A stretch of DNA of 64,000 bases from an uncultured Lachnospiraceae bacterium. GTDB taxonomy: Bacteria; Bacillota; Clostridia; Lachnospirales; Lachnospiraceae. A program made the position numbers and the translations under genes. The notes under the pieces were generated by a model. The model made no database searches, was not told the DNA's origin, and was given only the letters and a program-made list of their open reading frames with translations. Location: the NCBI GenBank assembly GCA_902778165.1, contig CACYWQ010000004.1, forward strand, positions 48,218 to 112,217, read 5' to 3'. Of the stretch, positions 20,793 through 29,591 are shown piece after piece; positions within the stretch are counted from its first letter, which is position 1; each line of letters opens with the position of its first letter.

Positions 20793-21248
20793 ATGCAGGA
20801 GAATGAGCATAACAACCCATATGTCAGACGTCCGGGGTCAGTATCCGGTGACGGTGCCGATGAAAGGCGCTTAGAGGCAGGTATGCCCAATTCCATGGCC
20901 AAGGCTGCAAGTACGGTAGGGATAATTGCGGTTGCATCTATATTTACGATGCTGTTATATCCGGCAATAGTGCTCGGTGCAACTGCCGTTATATTGGCGC
21001 TTTTATCAAGAGACAGAGAAGGCAGGATGCATGATAAGGCTAAATCCGCCATAACCACGGGAGTTGTGGCAATAGTTGCAGATGCTGCCGTTATCATATT
21101 TGCAATGACTCTGTTATTTTCTAACGGGTCGTTTAAACAACAGATCAATGATTCTTTCAAGCAGACCTACGGGCAGACTTTCGACGATATGTGGGAAGAT
21201 GCCATGGATGGTCAACTTGATCTTGATTATACCCTTGGTAATCTGTAA
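20793..21248 (+). CDS. Small membrane protein, function unknown
   Basis: A ~151-residue protein: a charged, Asn/Arg-rich N-terminal ~35 residues, then two hydrophobic helices (~41-68 and ~82-110), and a C-terminal acidic tail (QTFDDMWEDAMDGQLDLDY). The TM layout resembles DUF4190-type proteins but I do not see enough to assign a family. The ATG at 20793 follows TTGGAG; an in-frame TTG at 20781 is possible. Lies 14 bases after prfB and is probably co-transcribed. Confidence 0.65.
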   Translation: MQENEHNNPYVRRPGSVSGDGADERRLEAGMPNSMAKAASTVGIIAVASIFTMLLYPAIVLGATAVILALLSRDREGRMHDKAKSAITTGVVAIVADAAVIIFAMTLLFSNGSFKQQINDSFKQTYGQTFDDMWEDAMDGQLDLDYTLGNL

Positions 21249-21276
21249 ATAATTGGTGCATTTCGTATACCGCTTG

Positions 21277-21285
21277 TGGTATAAT
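21277..21285 (+). promoter_or_regulatory. Extended -10 promoter
   Basis: TGG followed by TATAAT (21280-21285), matching the TGnTATAAT extended -10 form. The region 17 bases upstream (TGCATT) is a poor -35, as expected for this promoter class. It would drive the SprA-like gene at 21324. Confidence 0.5.
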
Positions 21286-21323
21286 GTACATAGGACTATT
21301 GTCTTATCAGATACGGAGGTCTT

Positions 21324-21914
21324 ATGGTACCTGTAGGCTGGGACCCTTTTGCCGGATATAATTCGACGATGAATTTTACAGGGACACCCGGAATGGGCAG
21401 AACGACAGGCGGTACATTCGGTACGGCTTATGGTAACGGTGCGGGAATTGACGGCTCTGTTAAGCCCTTAGGAGGTACGGAGGATGCAGGGCGCGTTAAG
21501 CCGATTGTTAACCCCGGTGAATCCACTAAGGTGCAGCCCGGTAAGAAATCATCGCCTGCGGAGTGTGAGACATGTAAGGAGCGTAAGTATCAGGACGGAT
21601 CGGATGAGTGCAACGTGTCTTTCCAGACAGCCCAGCATATATCTCCGGAAGCTGCGGGAGCAGCAGTAAGAGCGCATGAGGGACAGCACGTATCCAATGC
21701 CTATAAGAAGGCTGCGCAGAATAACGGTAAGGTCTTACAGGCATCTGTAGCCATACATACGTCTATATGCCCTGAATGCGGCAGAACTTATGTATCGGGC
21801 GGAACCACAACCACCAAGATACAGTACGGTAATGAAGAAAACCCGTATATGAAGAATCTTAAGAACAGAGACAACGGCTTATTGGCCGGAATGAATTTTG
21901 ACATAAGGGGATAA
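21324..21914 (+). CDS. SprA-related putative metalloprotease-like protein
   Basis: A 196-residue protein with a low-complexity Gly/Thr-rich N-terminal third (residues ~1-80), then CETCKERKYQDGSDE, VSFQTAQHISPEAA, and HEGQH (~115), an HExxH-type zinc site. A later CPECG pair gives a second possible metal site. The order CETC..RKYQDGSD..VSFQ..HISPE..A..AHE..H is that of the SprA-related family found in many anaerobes. No signal peptide is seen. Proteolytic activity is unproven. ATG at 21324 follows CGGAGGT. Confidence 0.72.
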   Translation: MVPVGWDPFAGYNSTMNFTGTPGMGRTTGGTFGTAYGNGAGIDGSVKPLGGTEDAGRVKPIVNPGESTKVQPGKKSSPAECETCKERKYQDGSDECNVSFQTAQHISPEAAGAAVRAHEGQHVSNAYKKAAQNNGKVLQASVAIHTSICPECGRTYVSGGTTTTKIQYGNEENPYMKNLKNRDNGLLAGMNFDIRG

Positions 21915-21921
21915 TCCGGTT

Positions 21922-22725
21922 ATGAATATCCGTTTGTCCGGCAATTATAAAGGAATAGCGAGAGAGAAGCTGCTTGGCAGGTATAGCACGGTGATAGGGG
22001 CTATACTTATTATGCAGCTTATTTTTATGGGTATAAGTTATATAACTGATATGGTTGTGGATAACACAACTGCTCCGGGTATGATCATATATACTGCAAT
22101 ACTTGTAATAGTCGGCCTTATAAGCGCCGTATTTACCGTAGGAGAATTGACCATATACATTAAGTTATCCTGTGATGACAAGATATCGGTATGGGATATA
22201 TTTGTAGGATTTACCGGTCATCCGGATAAGGCTATAATGTTGCAGTTTAATATCGCGGTAAGATGCTTGATATTCTGGCTGCCGTTTATAATTACCGCTG
22301 CATATATGGTATCTGCCGGTATGATATCGTTATTTGCCGGAGTAGATGTTTTGCTTGCAGATAACAGTCAGATAGGAAGCGGGTATATACTTATGTGCGG
22401 ACTGTTCGCTGCAGTGGGTGCAATCGGATCCATATATATAAGAATCCTGTATTCGCAGGTTTTTTTCATGTTAATTGATCATCCTGAGTATGAGGCGGGT
22501 GAGATATTGTTTAGGAGCCGTAAGCTTATAACCGGACATATGTGGGATTACCTGTATATCAATATAAGCTTTATTCCTATAATATTGCTTGGAATATTAA
22601 GCCTTGGCGTGGGGCTTATGTATGTTCAACCGTACAGAGGAGTGACACTTGCACAGTTTTATCTGGATCTGGCCGGTGGAGAACTTGACAGGGGAAGAAA
22701 TATAGACGTAGCAATAGACGACTAG
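21922..22725 (+). CDS. DUF975-like integral membrane protein
   Basis: A 267-residue protein with about six TM helices, beginning with IRLSGNYKGIAREKLLGRY, a short amphipathic start typical of DUF975-type proteins, and a C-terminal acidic tail. This family has no known function. Begins eight bases after the SprA-like gene, so the two form a pair. ATG at 21922, with AAGGGG upstream. Confidence 0.65.
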   Translation: MNIRLSGNYKGIAREKLLGRYSTVIGAILIMQLIFMGISYITDMVVDNTTAPGMIIYTAILVIVGLISAVFTVGELTIYIKLSCDDKISVWDIFVGFTGHPDKAIMLQFNIAVRCLIFWLPFIITAAYMVSAGMISLFAGVDVLLADNSQIGSGYILMCGLFAAVGAIGSIYIRILYSQVFFMLIDHPEYEAGEILFRSRKLITGHMWDYLYINISFIPIILLGILSLGVGLMYVQPYRGVTLAQFYLDLAGGELDRGRNIDVAIDD

Positions 22726-22754
22726 AGTATCAATTATCTTAAGGAGGGCATAAA

Positions 22755-24272
22755 ATGGCTGAGGGGCAGGAAATCAACATTAAGGAATTAAAGGAGTTGG
22801 CAGAGCAATCTGAATACAGGATAGCCAACAGGACTACACTTATTTGCTACACGGTTATCACATCTATTCTTTCGGCGGCATATGTACTTGAAATCTTCAA
22901 GGGCGCAAGGACTGTCGGATACATTGCAATAACGCTTCTTCTTGCGTTAGTTCCGGTGGTGATATGCCATGTAGCATACAGAGCAAACGGAGAGACAACT
23001 GTAATACTTCATGTAGCTTCAATCGGATACGGAGCTTTGTATACGTTCCTGTTGTTCACGGCACAGAATGACCTGGTATTTACATATTCGATACCGATGA
23101 TAATCGTTATCTCGCTTTATAATAACAGGAAACAGACAGCTTTGGTCGGCAGTATCATATGTATAGAGAATATTATTGATGCGGTTATCAGAGTATCCAA
23201 GGCAGAAGATCCTGCCGCTGTTACGGCAACGATTGAAATACAGGTGTTAGTGATGATACTTATTGTGGCATATCTTCTTGCGGTTAACACGGGTACCATC
23301 AATTTCGAGAATATAAGACGCGCAAGGCTTATGCTTCAGGAGAATAAGAACAATGCTTTGCTTAGCGAGATACTTAAAGTGTCATCGCATATGTCTGACA
23401 CAATCGGTGTAGTAAGCGAGGAGATGGATAGACTCAAGGATTCTGTTGACAGGACGGTATCTTCGATGGAAGAGGTGTCTACGGGAACTGGAGAGTCAGC
23501 CGATGCGGTTCAGAAGCAGTTGCTTAAGACAGAAGAGATACAGACGCATATAAGCAATGTTGAAGAAGCCAGCAAGGTAATATTTGATAATGTGTCAGCG
23601 GCTAATGATGCCGTAGGTGAAGGTCAGAAGAAGATAACACAGATGACTAAGTATACCGAGCAGGTGGATAAGGCCGGTAAGGATGTAGCTGCGGTACTTG
23701 ATGTATTTAAAGAGACTACATCTAAGATGAATACCATCACGGATCTTATCACGAATGTGGCATCGGAGACATCGTTACTTGCGCTTAATGCTTCTATTGA
23801 GGCGGCAAGAGCGGGAGATGCCGGAAGAGGATTCGCGGTAGTAGCTAGTGAGATATCAGGACTTGCAAGTCAGACAACAGAGGCAACGGATAACATTGTG
23901 GCGCTTATCAATGATATTACTTCTCAGGTAGGAACGATGATAAGTACTATCGATGAACTTATACAGACCGGAGCAGAGGAGAGTAAGTGTGCGGAAGAGA
24001 CAGCTGAGAGCTTCTCGGCAATAGCCGATAATGTAGTTAATATCAATGAGCATTCAAGACAGTTGTCAGAAGCCTTGGATGATCTTACCGTAGCCAATAA
24101 AGAAATCGTTGAGAGCATTCAGACAATATCTTCTATCACTGAGGAAGTTACGGCTCATGCAACCGAGACTCATGCGGCCAGCGAACAGAATCAGTCTATC
24201 GTTAATGATATTAACGGCATGGTAGACAGCCTAAGAGAAGATGCATCCGAACTTAAAGCTGCGGAAGCATAA
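22755..24272 (+). CDS. Methyl-accepting chemotaxis protein with multi-TM sensor
   Basis: A 505-residue receptor lacking a periplasmic-type ligand domain. Residues ~30-190 hold about six closely spaced TM helices, followed directly by the coiled-coil signalling domain without a clear HAMP. The tip contains [20 protein letters not shown] and [11 protein letters not shown] (~338-370). Such receptors may sense membrane or intracellular cues. ATG at 22755 with AAGGAGGG at 22741-22748. No sigma-D-type promoter is obvious directly upstream, so it may be read with the preceding genes. Confidence 0.9.
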   Translation: MAEGQEINIKELKELAEQSEYRIANRTTLICYTVITSILSAAYVLEIFKGARTVGYIAITLLLALVPVVICHVAYRANGETTVILHVASIGYGALYTFLLFTAQNDLVFTYSIPMIIVISLYNNRKQTALVGSIICIENIIDAVIRVSKAEDPAAVTATIEIQVLVMILIVAYLLAVNTGTINFENIRRARLMLQENKNNALLSEILKVSSHMSDTIGVVSEEMDRLKDSVDRTVSSMEEVSTGTGESADAVQKQLLKTEEIQTHISNVEEASKVIFDNVSAANDAVGEGQKKITQMTKYTEQVDKAGKDVAAVLDVFKETTSKMNTITDLITNVASETSLLALNASIEAARAGDAGRGFAVVASEISGLASQTTEATDNIVALINDITSQVGTMISTIDELIQTGAEESKCAEETAESFSAIADNVVNINEHSRQLSEALDDLTVANKEIVESIQTISSITEEVTAHATETHAASEQNQSIVNDINGMVDSLREDASELKAAEA

Positions 24273-24329
24273 GTAATAATCGGTATTTGCCCGGTTATAA
24301 TGATTTGATAACAGAATATGAAAATTTTT

Positions 24330-24362
24330 ACATAGGATGCTTGCAATGCAAGCATCCTATGT
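24330..24362 (+). repeat. 33-base perfect palindrome overlapping the ribU promoter
   Basis: ACATAGGATGCTTGCA (24330-24345) and its exact complement (24347-24362) around one central base. It could serve as a transcription end for the receptor gene, but no T-run follows. Its right half covers the -35 and spacer of the promoter reading toward ribU. Either an operator-like site or a terminator; not decidable by eye. Confidence 0.8.
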
Positions 24363-24369
24363 GTATAAT
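24341..24369 (+). promoter_or_regulatory. Promoter of the FMN riboswitch-ribU unit
   Basis: TTGCAA (24341-24346), a 17-base spacer, and a perfect TATAAT (24364-24369). The predicted transcript would begin just before the riboswitch P1 helix. Confidence 0.68.
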
Positions 24370-24377
24370 GTAGTAGT

Positions 24378-24487
24378 TTCTTGAGGCAGGGTGTAATTCC
24401 CGACCGGTAGTTATAGTCTACAACCCGCATAAGGCGGCTGATGTGGTGTAATTCCGCAACCGACGGTACAGTCCGGATGGAAAAGGA
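24378..24487 (+). promoter_or_regulatory. FMN riboswitch (RFN element)
   Basis: Conserved blocks are in order: GAGGCAGGGTGTAATTCCCG, ACCGGTAGT, GCTGATGTGGTGTAATTCCG, CAACCGACGGTACAGTCCGG, then ATGGAAAAGGA. The closing P1 helix can form between TTCTT (24378-24382) and AAGGA (24483-24487). That AAGGA is part of the ribU Shine-Dalgarno AAGGAGG (24483-24489). FMN binding should therefore hide the ribosome site, i.e. translational repression. No terminator hairpin lies between aptamer and start codon. Confidence 0.96.
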
Positions 24488-24495
24488 GGATACAA

Positions 24496-25227
24496 ATGAA
24501 CAATGATCTGTTATCTGTTGTAGCTCAGAACGCTATGTTCGTTCTGACGTTTCTTGGCATCGTAATCGCCGTTTTTCTCATCGCATATTTATGTGAGAAA
24601 TTTGGAAAGACAAAAGAAGTCGACGCAGCCGCTTCAAATGAGAGAATACTTTCTACGAAGAAGATTGTGGTGATCGGCATGTTCTCAGCGATTGCAACTA
24701 TCTTAATGTTGCTTGATTTTCCGGTGCCTTTTGCTCCGCCGTTTTATAAGTTCGATTTCTCCGAACTTCCGGCGCTTATAGCGGGATTCGCATACGGACC
24801 CGTTGCCGGTATTATGGTTGAGTTTATTAAGATTGTGCTTAAAGTGCTGTTTAAGGGTACAAGTACGGCGTTTGTCGGTGAACTGGCCAACTTCGTTATC
24901 GGTTGCGGACTGATATTACCGGCAGCAATCATATACAGACTTAATAAGTCCAAAAAGACCGCATTGGCAGCCTGCATTACCGGAACGGTACTTATTACAT
25001 TAATCGGATCGTTATTCAATGCCTTCTATCTGCTCCCGGCATTTGCCAAGTTATACGGCATGCCCATGGAGGCGATAATAGGCATGGGAACGAAGGTCAA
25101 CCCGAATATCACTTCGGTGAACAGCCTTGTTGTACTGGCGGTTGCACCCCTTAATCTGCTTAAGGGTGTGGTCAACAGTATAATAACAATGCTTGTGTAT
25201 AAGCACATAAGTCATTTGATTAAGTAG
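24496..25227 (+). CDS. ribU: Riboflavin ECF transporter substrate-binding subunit RibU
   Basis: The membrane S component that binds riboflavin and works with the shared EcfA/EcfA'/EcfT energy module, which is encoded elsewhere. A 243-residue protein with an extra N-terminal TM helix (~12-32), a linker, and the six-TM S-component fold from ~55 on; FPVPFAPPFYKFDFSELPALIAG-type segments mark the RibU/ThiT superfamily. The FMN riboswitch directly upstream supports riboflavin specificity. ATG at 24496 follows AAGGAGG, which is controlled by the riboswitch. Confidence 0.94.
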   Translation: MNNDLLSVVAQNAMFVLTFLGIVIAVFLIAYLCEKFGKTKEVDAAASNERILSTKKIVVIGMFSAIATILMLLDFPVPFAPPFYKFDFSELPALIAGFAYGPVAGIMVEFIKIVLKVLFKGTSTAFVGELANFVIGCGLILPAAIIYRLNKSKKTALAACITGTVLITLIGSLFNAFYLLPAFAKLYGMPMEAIIGMGTKVNPNITSVNSLVVLAVAPLNLLKGVVNSIITMLVYKHISHLIK

Positions 25228-25235
25228 AGTCATCT

Positions 25236-25264
25236 GTTCTGCCGGCTTATGCCGGCAGAACTTG
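25236..25264 (+). terminator. Terminator-like hairpin after ribU
   Basis: GTTCTGCCGGC (25236-25246), TTAT loop, GCCGGCAGAAC (25251-25261). The 11-bp GC-rich stem is perfect but only a short TTG follows, so termination may be partial. Confidence 0.65.
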
Positions 25265-25308
25265 TATAAAGACAAGGTTCATATGTATAATCATATGGAG
25301 GCTTATAT

Positions 25309-25668
25309 ATGAAAGAGAGAATTCTTAACTACAGGCAGAGAATAGATGATTGTATAGACGGTAAGGTTGCAGTCAAAGACTGGAATGCGCTGCTTGAGGA
25401 ACATCTTATTCAGATAGGATTCTTTCAACATGAAAGACTTGTTCATCTTATGGTTACGCTTACATTCGCGATTCTTACGATCGGATGTGTATTTACCATG
25501 ATCATTACTGAGTATTATCCCCTTGCATTTCTTGCAATATTACTCATGGTTCTGTTAATTCCCTATATAGCTCACTATTATCTTCTGGAAAACGAGACAC
25601 AGAAGATGTATGTTCAGTACGATAGGATACTTAAGATCATTTCAGATAATTCTTGTGATATCCACTGA
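25309..25668 (+). CDS. Small two-TM membrane protein, function unknown
   Basis: A 119-residue protein: a basic/acidic N-terminal ~45 residues, then two adjacent TM helices (~46-70 and ~73-95) and a short C-terminal tail. I recognise no family motif. ATG at 25309 follows GGAGG. Followed after 100 bases by a YcxB-like gene, with no clear terminator between them. Confidence 0.6.
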   Translation: MKERILNYRQRIDDCIDGKVAVKDWNALLEEHLIQIGFFQHERLVHLMVTLTFAILTIGCVFTMIITEYYPLAFLAILLMVLLIPYIAHYYLLENETQKMYVQYDRILKIISDNSCDIH

Positions 25669-25768
25669 TTTCCAGTATAATTGTAACTTAGGGTAGTATG
25701 TATAATTATGCCCATTTGACAGTCTTAATTAGTGCACAACAATATGCAGAATGCGTACAAGGTGAAAT

Positions 25769-26248
25769 ATGAAATGTGAATTTGACGTGCAGATGACCAC
25801 AGCTGCATTGTATGACTATAATATGTACCATACTTATACAGGAAGCGCCGGAATAGCAGGTACGGCAGCAGGTGCGATATTCATAATAATCTATTTATCA
25901 GTTAAGAATCCCATGTATCTGGCAGCAGGTCTGCTGCTCATCTTATACAGCCCGGTGGCTTTGTATGTGAGTTCGTATAAGCAGATCAAGCTTAACCCTG
26001 CATACAAGAAGCCTCTTCATTATATATTGGATTATGAGGGCGTTACGGTCATATCAGGTGATGAAAGCATCAAAGTGGGATGGGATAAGATGTATAAGGC
26101 CAGATCCACCAATCAGAGCATACTTCTGTATACCGGAAGGGCGAGTGCGTGGGTATTTCCTAAGAAGGATTTAGGACAGCAGAGATATGACGTGATAGAG
26201 ATAATATCTACACATATGTCGCCGGATAAGGTAAAGATCAGACAGTAA
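25769..26248 (+). CDS. YcxB-like membrane protein
   Basis: A 159-residue protein with two TM helices (~28-46 and ~50-68). A C-terminal soluble domain has VTVISGDESIKVGWDKMYK and a late YTGRASAWVFPKKDLG; this VGWD...I.Y...A.VFPK pattern is that of the YcxB-like C-terminal domain. Function unknown. ATG at 25769 follows AAGGTG. Precedes tsaB by 24 bases. Confidence 0.68.
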   Translation: MKCEFDVQMTTAALYDYNMYHTYTGSAGIAGTAAGAIFIIIYLSVKNPMYLAAGLLLILYSPVALYVSSYKQIKLNPAYKKPLHYILDYEGVTVISGDESIKVGWDKMYKARSTNQSILLYTGRASAWVFPKKDLGQQRYDVIEIISTHMSPDKVKIRQ

Positions 26249-26272
26249 GCGTAAGAATATAAGGACAGAGAA

Positions 26273-27043
26273 ATGATACTTGCAATAGACAGCTCGGGAC
26301 TTACTGCATCCGTAGCTATTACAGATGAAGAACAGGATACGGCCATAGCGGAATATACGGTCAATCTTAAGAAGACTCATTCAGAGACGCTTCTGCCGAT
26401 GATTGACGAGATATTTAGATTGACCGGAGTGGTCAAGGGCGAGATAGATGCAGTTGCCGTGGCGGCAGGACCGGGTTCATTTACCGGACTTCGAATAGGC
26501 GGAGCAGCAGCCAAGGGTATTGCAAGCGCACTTAACATACCGATCATTCCCGTTCCAACCGTGGACGGATTGGCATATAACTTATACGGATATTCTAGTC
26601 TGGTATGTCCGATTATGGATGCCAGAAGGAATCAGACATATACGGGAATATATGAATATGTCAAAAAAGAATGCGATTTAAATGTGGATACAGCGAAGGA
26701 AATTAAGTCCGGGGCGTACCGTTATGAAATGAAGAACGTACTAAGTCAGTGTGCGATTGGCATAGAGGAACTGATTGATAAGCTTAATACATTAGACAGG
26801 GATGTGATATTCGTCGGTGACGGAATCCCTGTATTTAAAGAGATTATAACCTCTAAACTAAAGGTTATGCACACATATGCACCTGCCGGACTAAACAGGC
26901 AGAGTGCTGTGTCGATAGGTCGTCTGGGCGCGTTGTATATGGAAAAGGGACAGACAGTCAGTGCTGCCGAATTTGCCCCTGAATACTTAAGGCAGTCGCA
27001 GGCAGAGCGTGAACTTAGTGAGGGATTGGGTGAGAAGTCATGA
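26273..27043 (+). CDS. tsaB: tRNA t6A biosynthesis protein TsaB
   Basis: Partner of TsaD and TsaE in transferring the threonylcarbamoyl group to A37 of ANN-decoding tRNAs. A 256-residue ASKHA-like protein with N-terminal ILAIDSSGLTASVAI, AVAAGPGSFTGLRIG (~64-78) and MDARRNQTYTGIYE. Head of an operon that also carries tsaD and tsaE. Overlaps the rnz start by four bases (ATGA). ATG at 26273 follows AAGGACAGAG. Confidence 0.93.
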   Translation: MILAIDSSGLTASVAITDEEQDTAIAEYTVNLKKTHSETLLPMIDEIFRLTGVVKGEIDAVAVAAGPGSFTGLRIGGAAAKGIASALNIPIIPVPTVDGLAYNLYGYSSLVCPIMDARRNQTYTGIYEYVKKECDLNVDTAKEIKSGAYRYEMKNVLSQCAIGIEELIDKLNTLDRDVIFVGDGIPVFKEIITSKLKVMHTYAPAGLNRQSAVSIGRLGALYMEKGQTVSAAEFAPEYLRQSQAERELSEGLGEKS

Positions 27044-27951
27044 TAGATGTATGCCTGTTGGGAACGGGCGGTATGATGCCGCTGCCGAACAGATGGCTGA
27101 CAGCCATGATGTTAAGATATAACGGACACAGTATATTGGTTGATTGCGGAGAAGGAACGCAGATAGCCCTTAAGGAAGTGGGATGGAGCCCCAAACCTAT
27201 CGACGTGATAGCTTTTACACATTTCCATGCGGACCATATATCCGGACTTCCCGGTATGTTGCTTACAATGGGTAATGCGGAGAGGACGGAGCCGTTACTT
27301 ATTATCGGACCTAAGAATGTGGAACGAGTGGTGGAATCAGTCAGAATCATAGCCAGAGACCTTCCCTTCGCGATTGAATACAAGGAACTTAAGGCTAATG
27401 AAGAGGAGTTTGAAGTATTCGGATTAAGGGCCAGGGCTTATAAGGTCAGTCATAACGTAACTTGCTACGGTTATACATTTGAACTTGACAGAACGGGCAA
27501 ATTCGATGTCGAGAGAGCCAAGAAAGAAGGCATAGAAGTATGCTATTGGAACAGGCTGCAGAAGGGTGAGACGATTACTACACCCGAAGGATTGATATAC
27601 ACGCCCGATATGGTCCTTGGACCGGACAGAAAGGGCCTTAAACTGACATATTGTACCGATTCAAGACCTACGGACTCTATAGTAAGGAATGCACGGGGTT
27701 CTGATCTGTTCATATGCGAAGGAATGTATGCCGAACCGGATAAGATAGATAAAGCCAAAGAGCATAAACACATGACGTTTTATGAGGCGGCCGAGATGGC
27801 TAAGGAAGCTGATGTTAAGGAATTGTGGCTGACGCATTATTCTCCGTCACTTCCCAATCCCGGTTCATATGCGGGGGAAGTTCGTAAGATATTCCCTTCT
27901 ACGGTTGTTGCCAAGGACGGCAGATGTACCAGCCTTATATTTGAGGATTGA
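27040..27951 (+). CDS. rnz: Ribonuclease Z
   Basis: A metallo-beta-lactamase-fold endonuclease that trims tRNA 3' ends. A 303-residue protein with the zinc motif THFHADHISGLPG (~60-73), upstream DCGEGTQIAL, and late His at LTHYSP. Length equals that of the short bacterial RNase Z. Both tRNA genes in this window lack an encoded CCA, so trimming by RNase Z followed by CCA addition fits. Starts within tsaB (ATGA overlap), hence tight coupling. Confidence 0.93.
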   Translation: MIDVCLLGTGGMMPLPNRWLTAMMLRYNGHSILVDCGEGTQIALKEVGWSPKPIDVIAFTHFHADHISGLPGMLLTMGNAERTEPLLIIGPKNVERVVESVRIIARDLPFAIEYKELKANEEEFEVFGLRARAYKVSHNVTCYGYTFELDRTGKFDVERAKKEGIEVCYWNRLQKGETITTPEGLIYTPDMVLGPDRKGLKLTYCTDSRPTDSIVRNARGSDLFICEGMYAEPDKIDKAKEHKHMTFYEAAEMAKEADVKELWLTHYSPSLPNPGSYAGEVRKIFPSTVVAKDGRCTSLIFED

Positions 27952-27964
27952 GAGGATCGATGAC

Positions 27965-28543
27965 ATGAAAAGCCCCAAAGGAGTAAAGGGTTTTATTATC
28001 ATCTTAATATTGATTCTTCTTGTTGTCGGATATTATTATTATCTGTCTAACAGAAATTACAATGAGAGGAAAGAAACTGAGGTAGTGCTTACGCCGGCTC
28101 AGTCACTTCTGTTGCTTAATTTTGAGATTAATTATCCGCCTACCCCCAAGGAAGTCGTCAAGCAGTATATGGAATTCTCCAAGGTATTGCATAACGAGGA
28201 TTTAACCGATGAAGAGGTTAATGACGTAGGTATTAAGCTGCTTGAGATCCTGGATGATGATCTTGCGAACAATAAGAGCAAGGAAGATTATCTGCTTGAT
28301 CTTAAGAGCGAACTTAAGACATTTAAGAACAATAACTATTCAATAGTGAATATGTATACTTCACAGAGTACGGATGTGGAGTATTTCACCGTTGAAGATA
28401 AGGAGTGCGCTAGCTTATACGGCACTTTCAATATACGTACCGCATCGGGAACGCAGGTACTTACGGATATATTTATCTTGCGTAAAGACGCAAACGGCCA
28501 TTGGAAGATATACGGATGGCAGCCCATACAGAACGAACAGTAA
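27965..28543 (+). CDS. Single-TM anchored protein, function unknown
   Basis: A 192-residue protein with one N-terminal TM helix (~9-28, followed by several Tyr) and an extracellular domain of ~160 residues that begins with acidic helices and ends in VLTDIFILRKDANGHWKIYG, a C-terminal beta-rich ending often seen in NTF2-like or DUF4829-like domains. No lipobox. The ATG at 27965 after GAGAGGAT is preferred; upstream in-frame codons fall inside rnz. Sits inside the t6A operon between rnz and tsaD. Confidence 0.62.
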   Translation: MKSPKGVKGFIIILILILLVVGYYYYLSNRNYNERKETEVVLTPAQSLLLLNFEINYPPTPKEVVKQYMEFSKVLHNEDLTDEEVNDVGIKLLEILDDDLANNKSKEDYLLDLKSELKTFKNNNYSIVNMYTSQSTDVEYFTVEDKECASLYGTFNIRTASGTQVLTDIFILRKDANGHWKIYGWQPIQNEQ

Positions 28544-28566
28544 GAATATGTACAGAATAGGTAGAT

Positions 28567-29589
28567 ATGAAAGACATAAGAATTCTGGGAATTGAATCTT
28601 CGTGTGATGAAACAGCAGCATCTGTCGTCCTTAACGGACGTAAGGTGCTGTCTAATATTATATCCTCACAGATTGACATACATACGTTATACGGTGGAGT
28701 TGTACCTGAGATTGCATCCCGTAAGCATATGGAGAGAATAGACAGGGTAGTAAATGCTGCACTTAAGGAAAGTAAAGTGAGCATAGACGATATCGACGCG
28801 ATAGCGGTAACATACGGTCCCGGCCTTGTGGGTGCACTGCTTGTAGGTGTGTCATATGCCAAATCATATGCCTGGGCGCTTAATAAACCGCTTGTTGGTG
28901 TACATCATATAGAAGGACATATTTGTGCCAATTATATAGAGCATGAAGATCTTAAGCCACCGTTTATATCACTTGTTGTATCCGGAGGCCATACCCATCT
29001 GGTTAAAGTATCCGATTACGGTAAATATGAGATATTGGGACGAACAAGAGACGATGCGGCAGGTGAAGCATTTGATAAAGTGGCAAGAGTTATAGGACTG
29101 GGCTATCCGGGTGGCCCTAAGATTGATAAAGTGAGTTATGAAGGCAATCCGAATGCCTATTCATTCCCCAGAGCAAAGATAAGTGAAAACGAGTATGACT
29201 TCTCTTTCTCAGGACTTAAATCTGCGGTTTTAAATGAACTTAACAGCCTTAAGATGAACGGGCAGACTTATGTGCAGGCAGATGTTGCCGCCTCGTTCCA
29301 ACAGGCTGTTGTTGATGTGCTGGTATCACACAGTATGGCGGCAATCGATGAATACAAGCCCGAGTGTTTCGCTATAGCAGGCGGTGTTGCTTCCAATTCG
29401 CATTTAAGAAAGGCTATGGAAGAAGCCTGCGCAGCCAAAGGAGTGAGATTCTATATGCCTTCGCCTGTATATTGTACGGATAATGCCGCCATGATTGCGG
29501 TGGCCGGATATCATGAATATCTGGCAGGAAATATTTCGGGTTGGGATTTAAACGCGATACCGGGTCTTAAGCTTGGTGAGAGAAATTAA
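28567..29589 (+). CDS. tsaD: tRNA t6A synthase catalytic subunit TsaD
   Basis: Transfers threonylcarbamoyl-AMP to tRNA A37. A 340-residue protein with [14 protein letters not shown] at the N terminus, [24 protein letters not shown] (metal-binding His pair ~113-117), VSGGHTHLV, and C-terminal [12 protein letters not shown] (metal Asp). Complete and canonical. ATG at 28567; only a weak ribosome site, consistent with translation from upstream genes. Confidence 0.97.
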   Translation: MKDIRILGIESSCDETAASVVLNGRKVLSNIISSQIDIHTLYGGVVPEIASRKHMERIDRVVNAALKESKVSIDDIDAIAVTYGPGLVGALLVGVSYAKSYAWALNKPLVGVHHIEGHICANYIEHEDLKPPFISLVVSGGHTHLVKVSDYGKYEILGRTRDDAAGEAFDKVARVIGLGYPGGPKIDKVSYEGNPNAYSFPRAKISENEYDFSFSGLKSAVLNELNSLKMNGQTYVQADVAASFQQAVVDVLVSHSMAAIDEYKPECFAIAGGVASNSHLRKAMEEACAAKGVRFYMPSPVYCTDNAAMIAVAGYHEYLAGNISGWDLNAIPGLKLGERN

Positions 29590-29591
29590 AT

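Noticed and set aside
24330-24362. Palindrome as an ordinary rho-independent terminator
   Set aside because: No T-run follows on the + strand. It is kept as a repeat with uncertain role.
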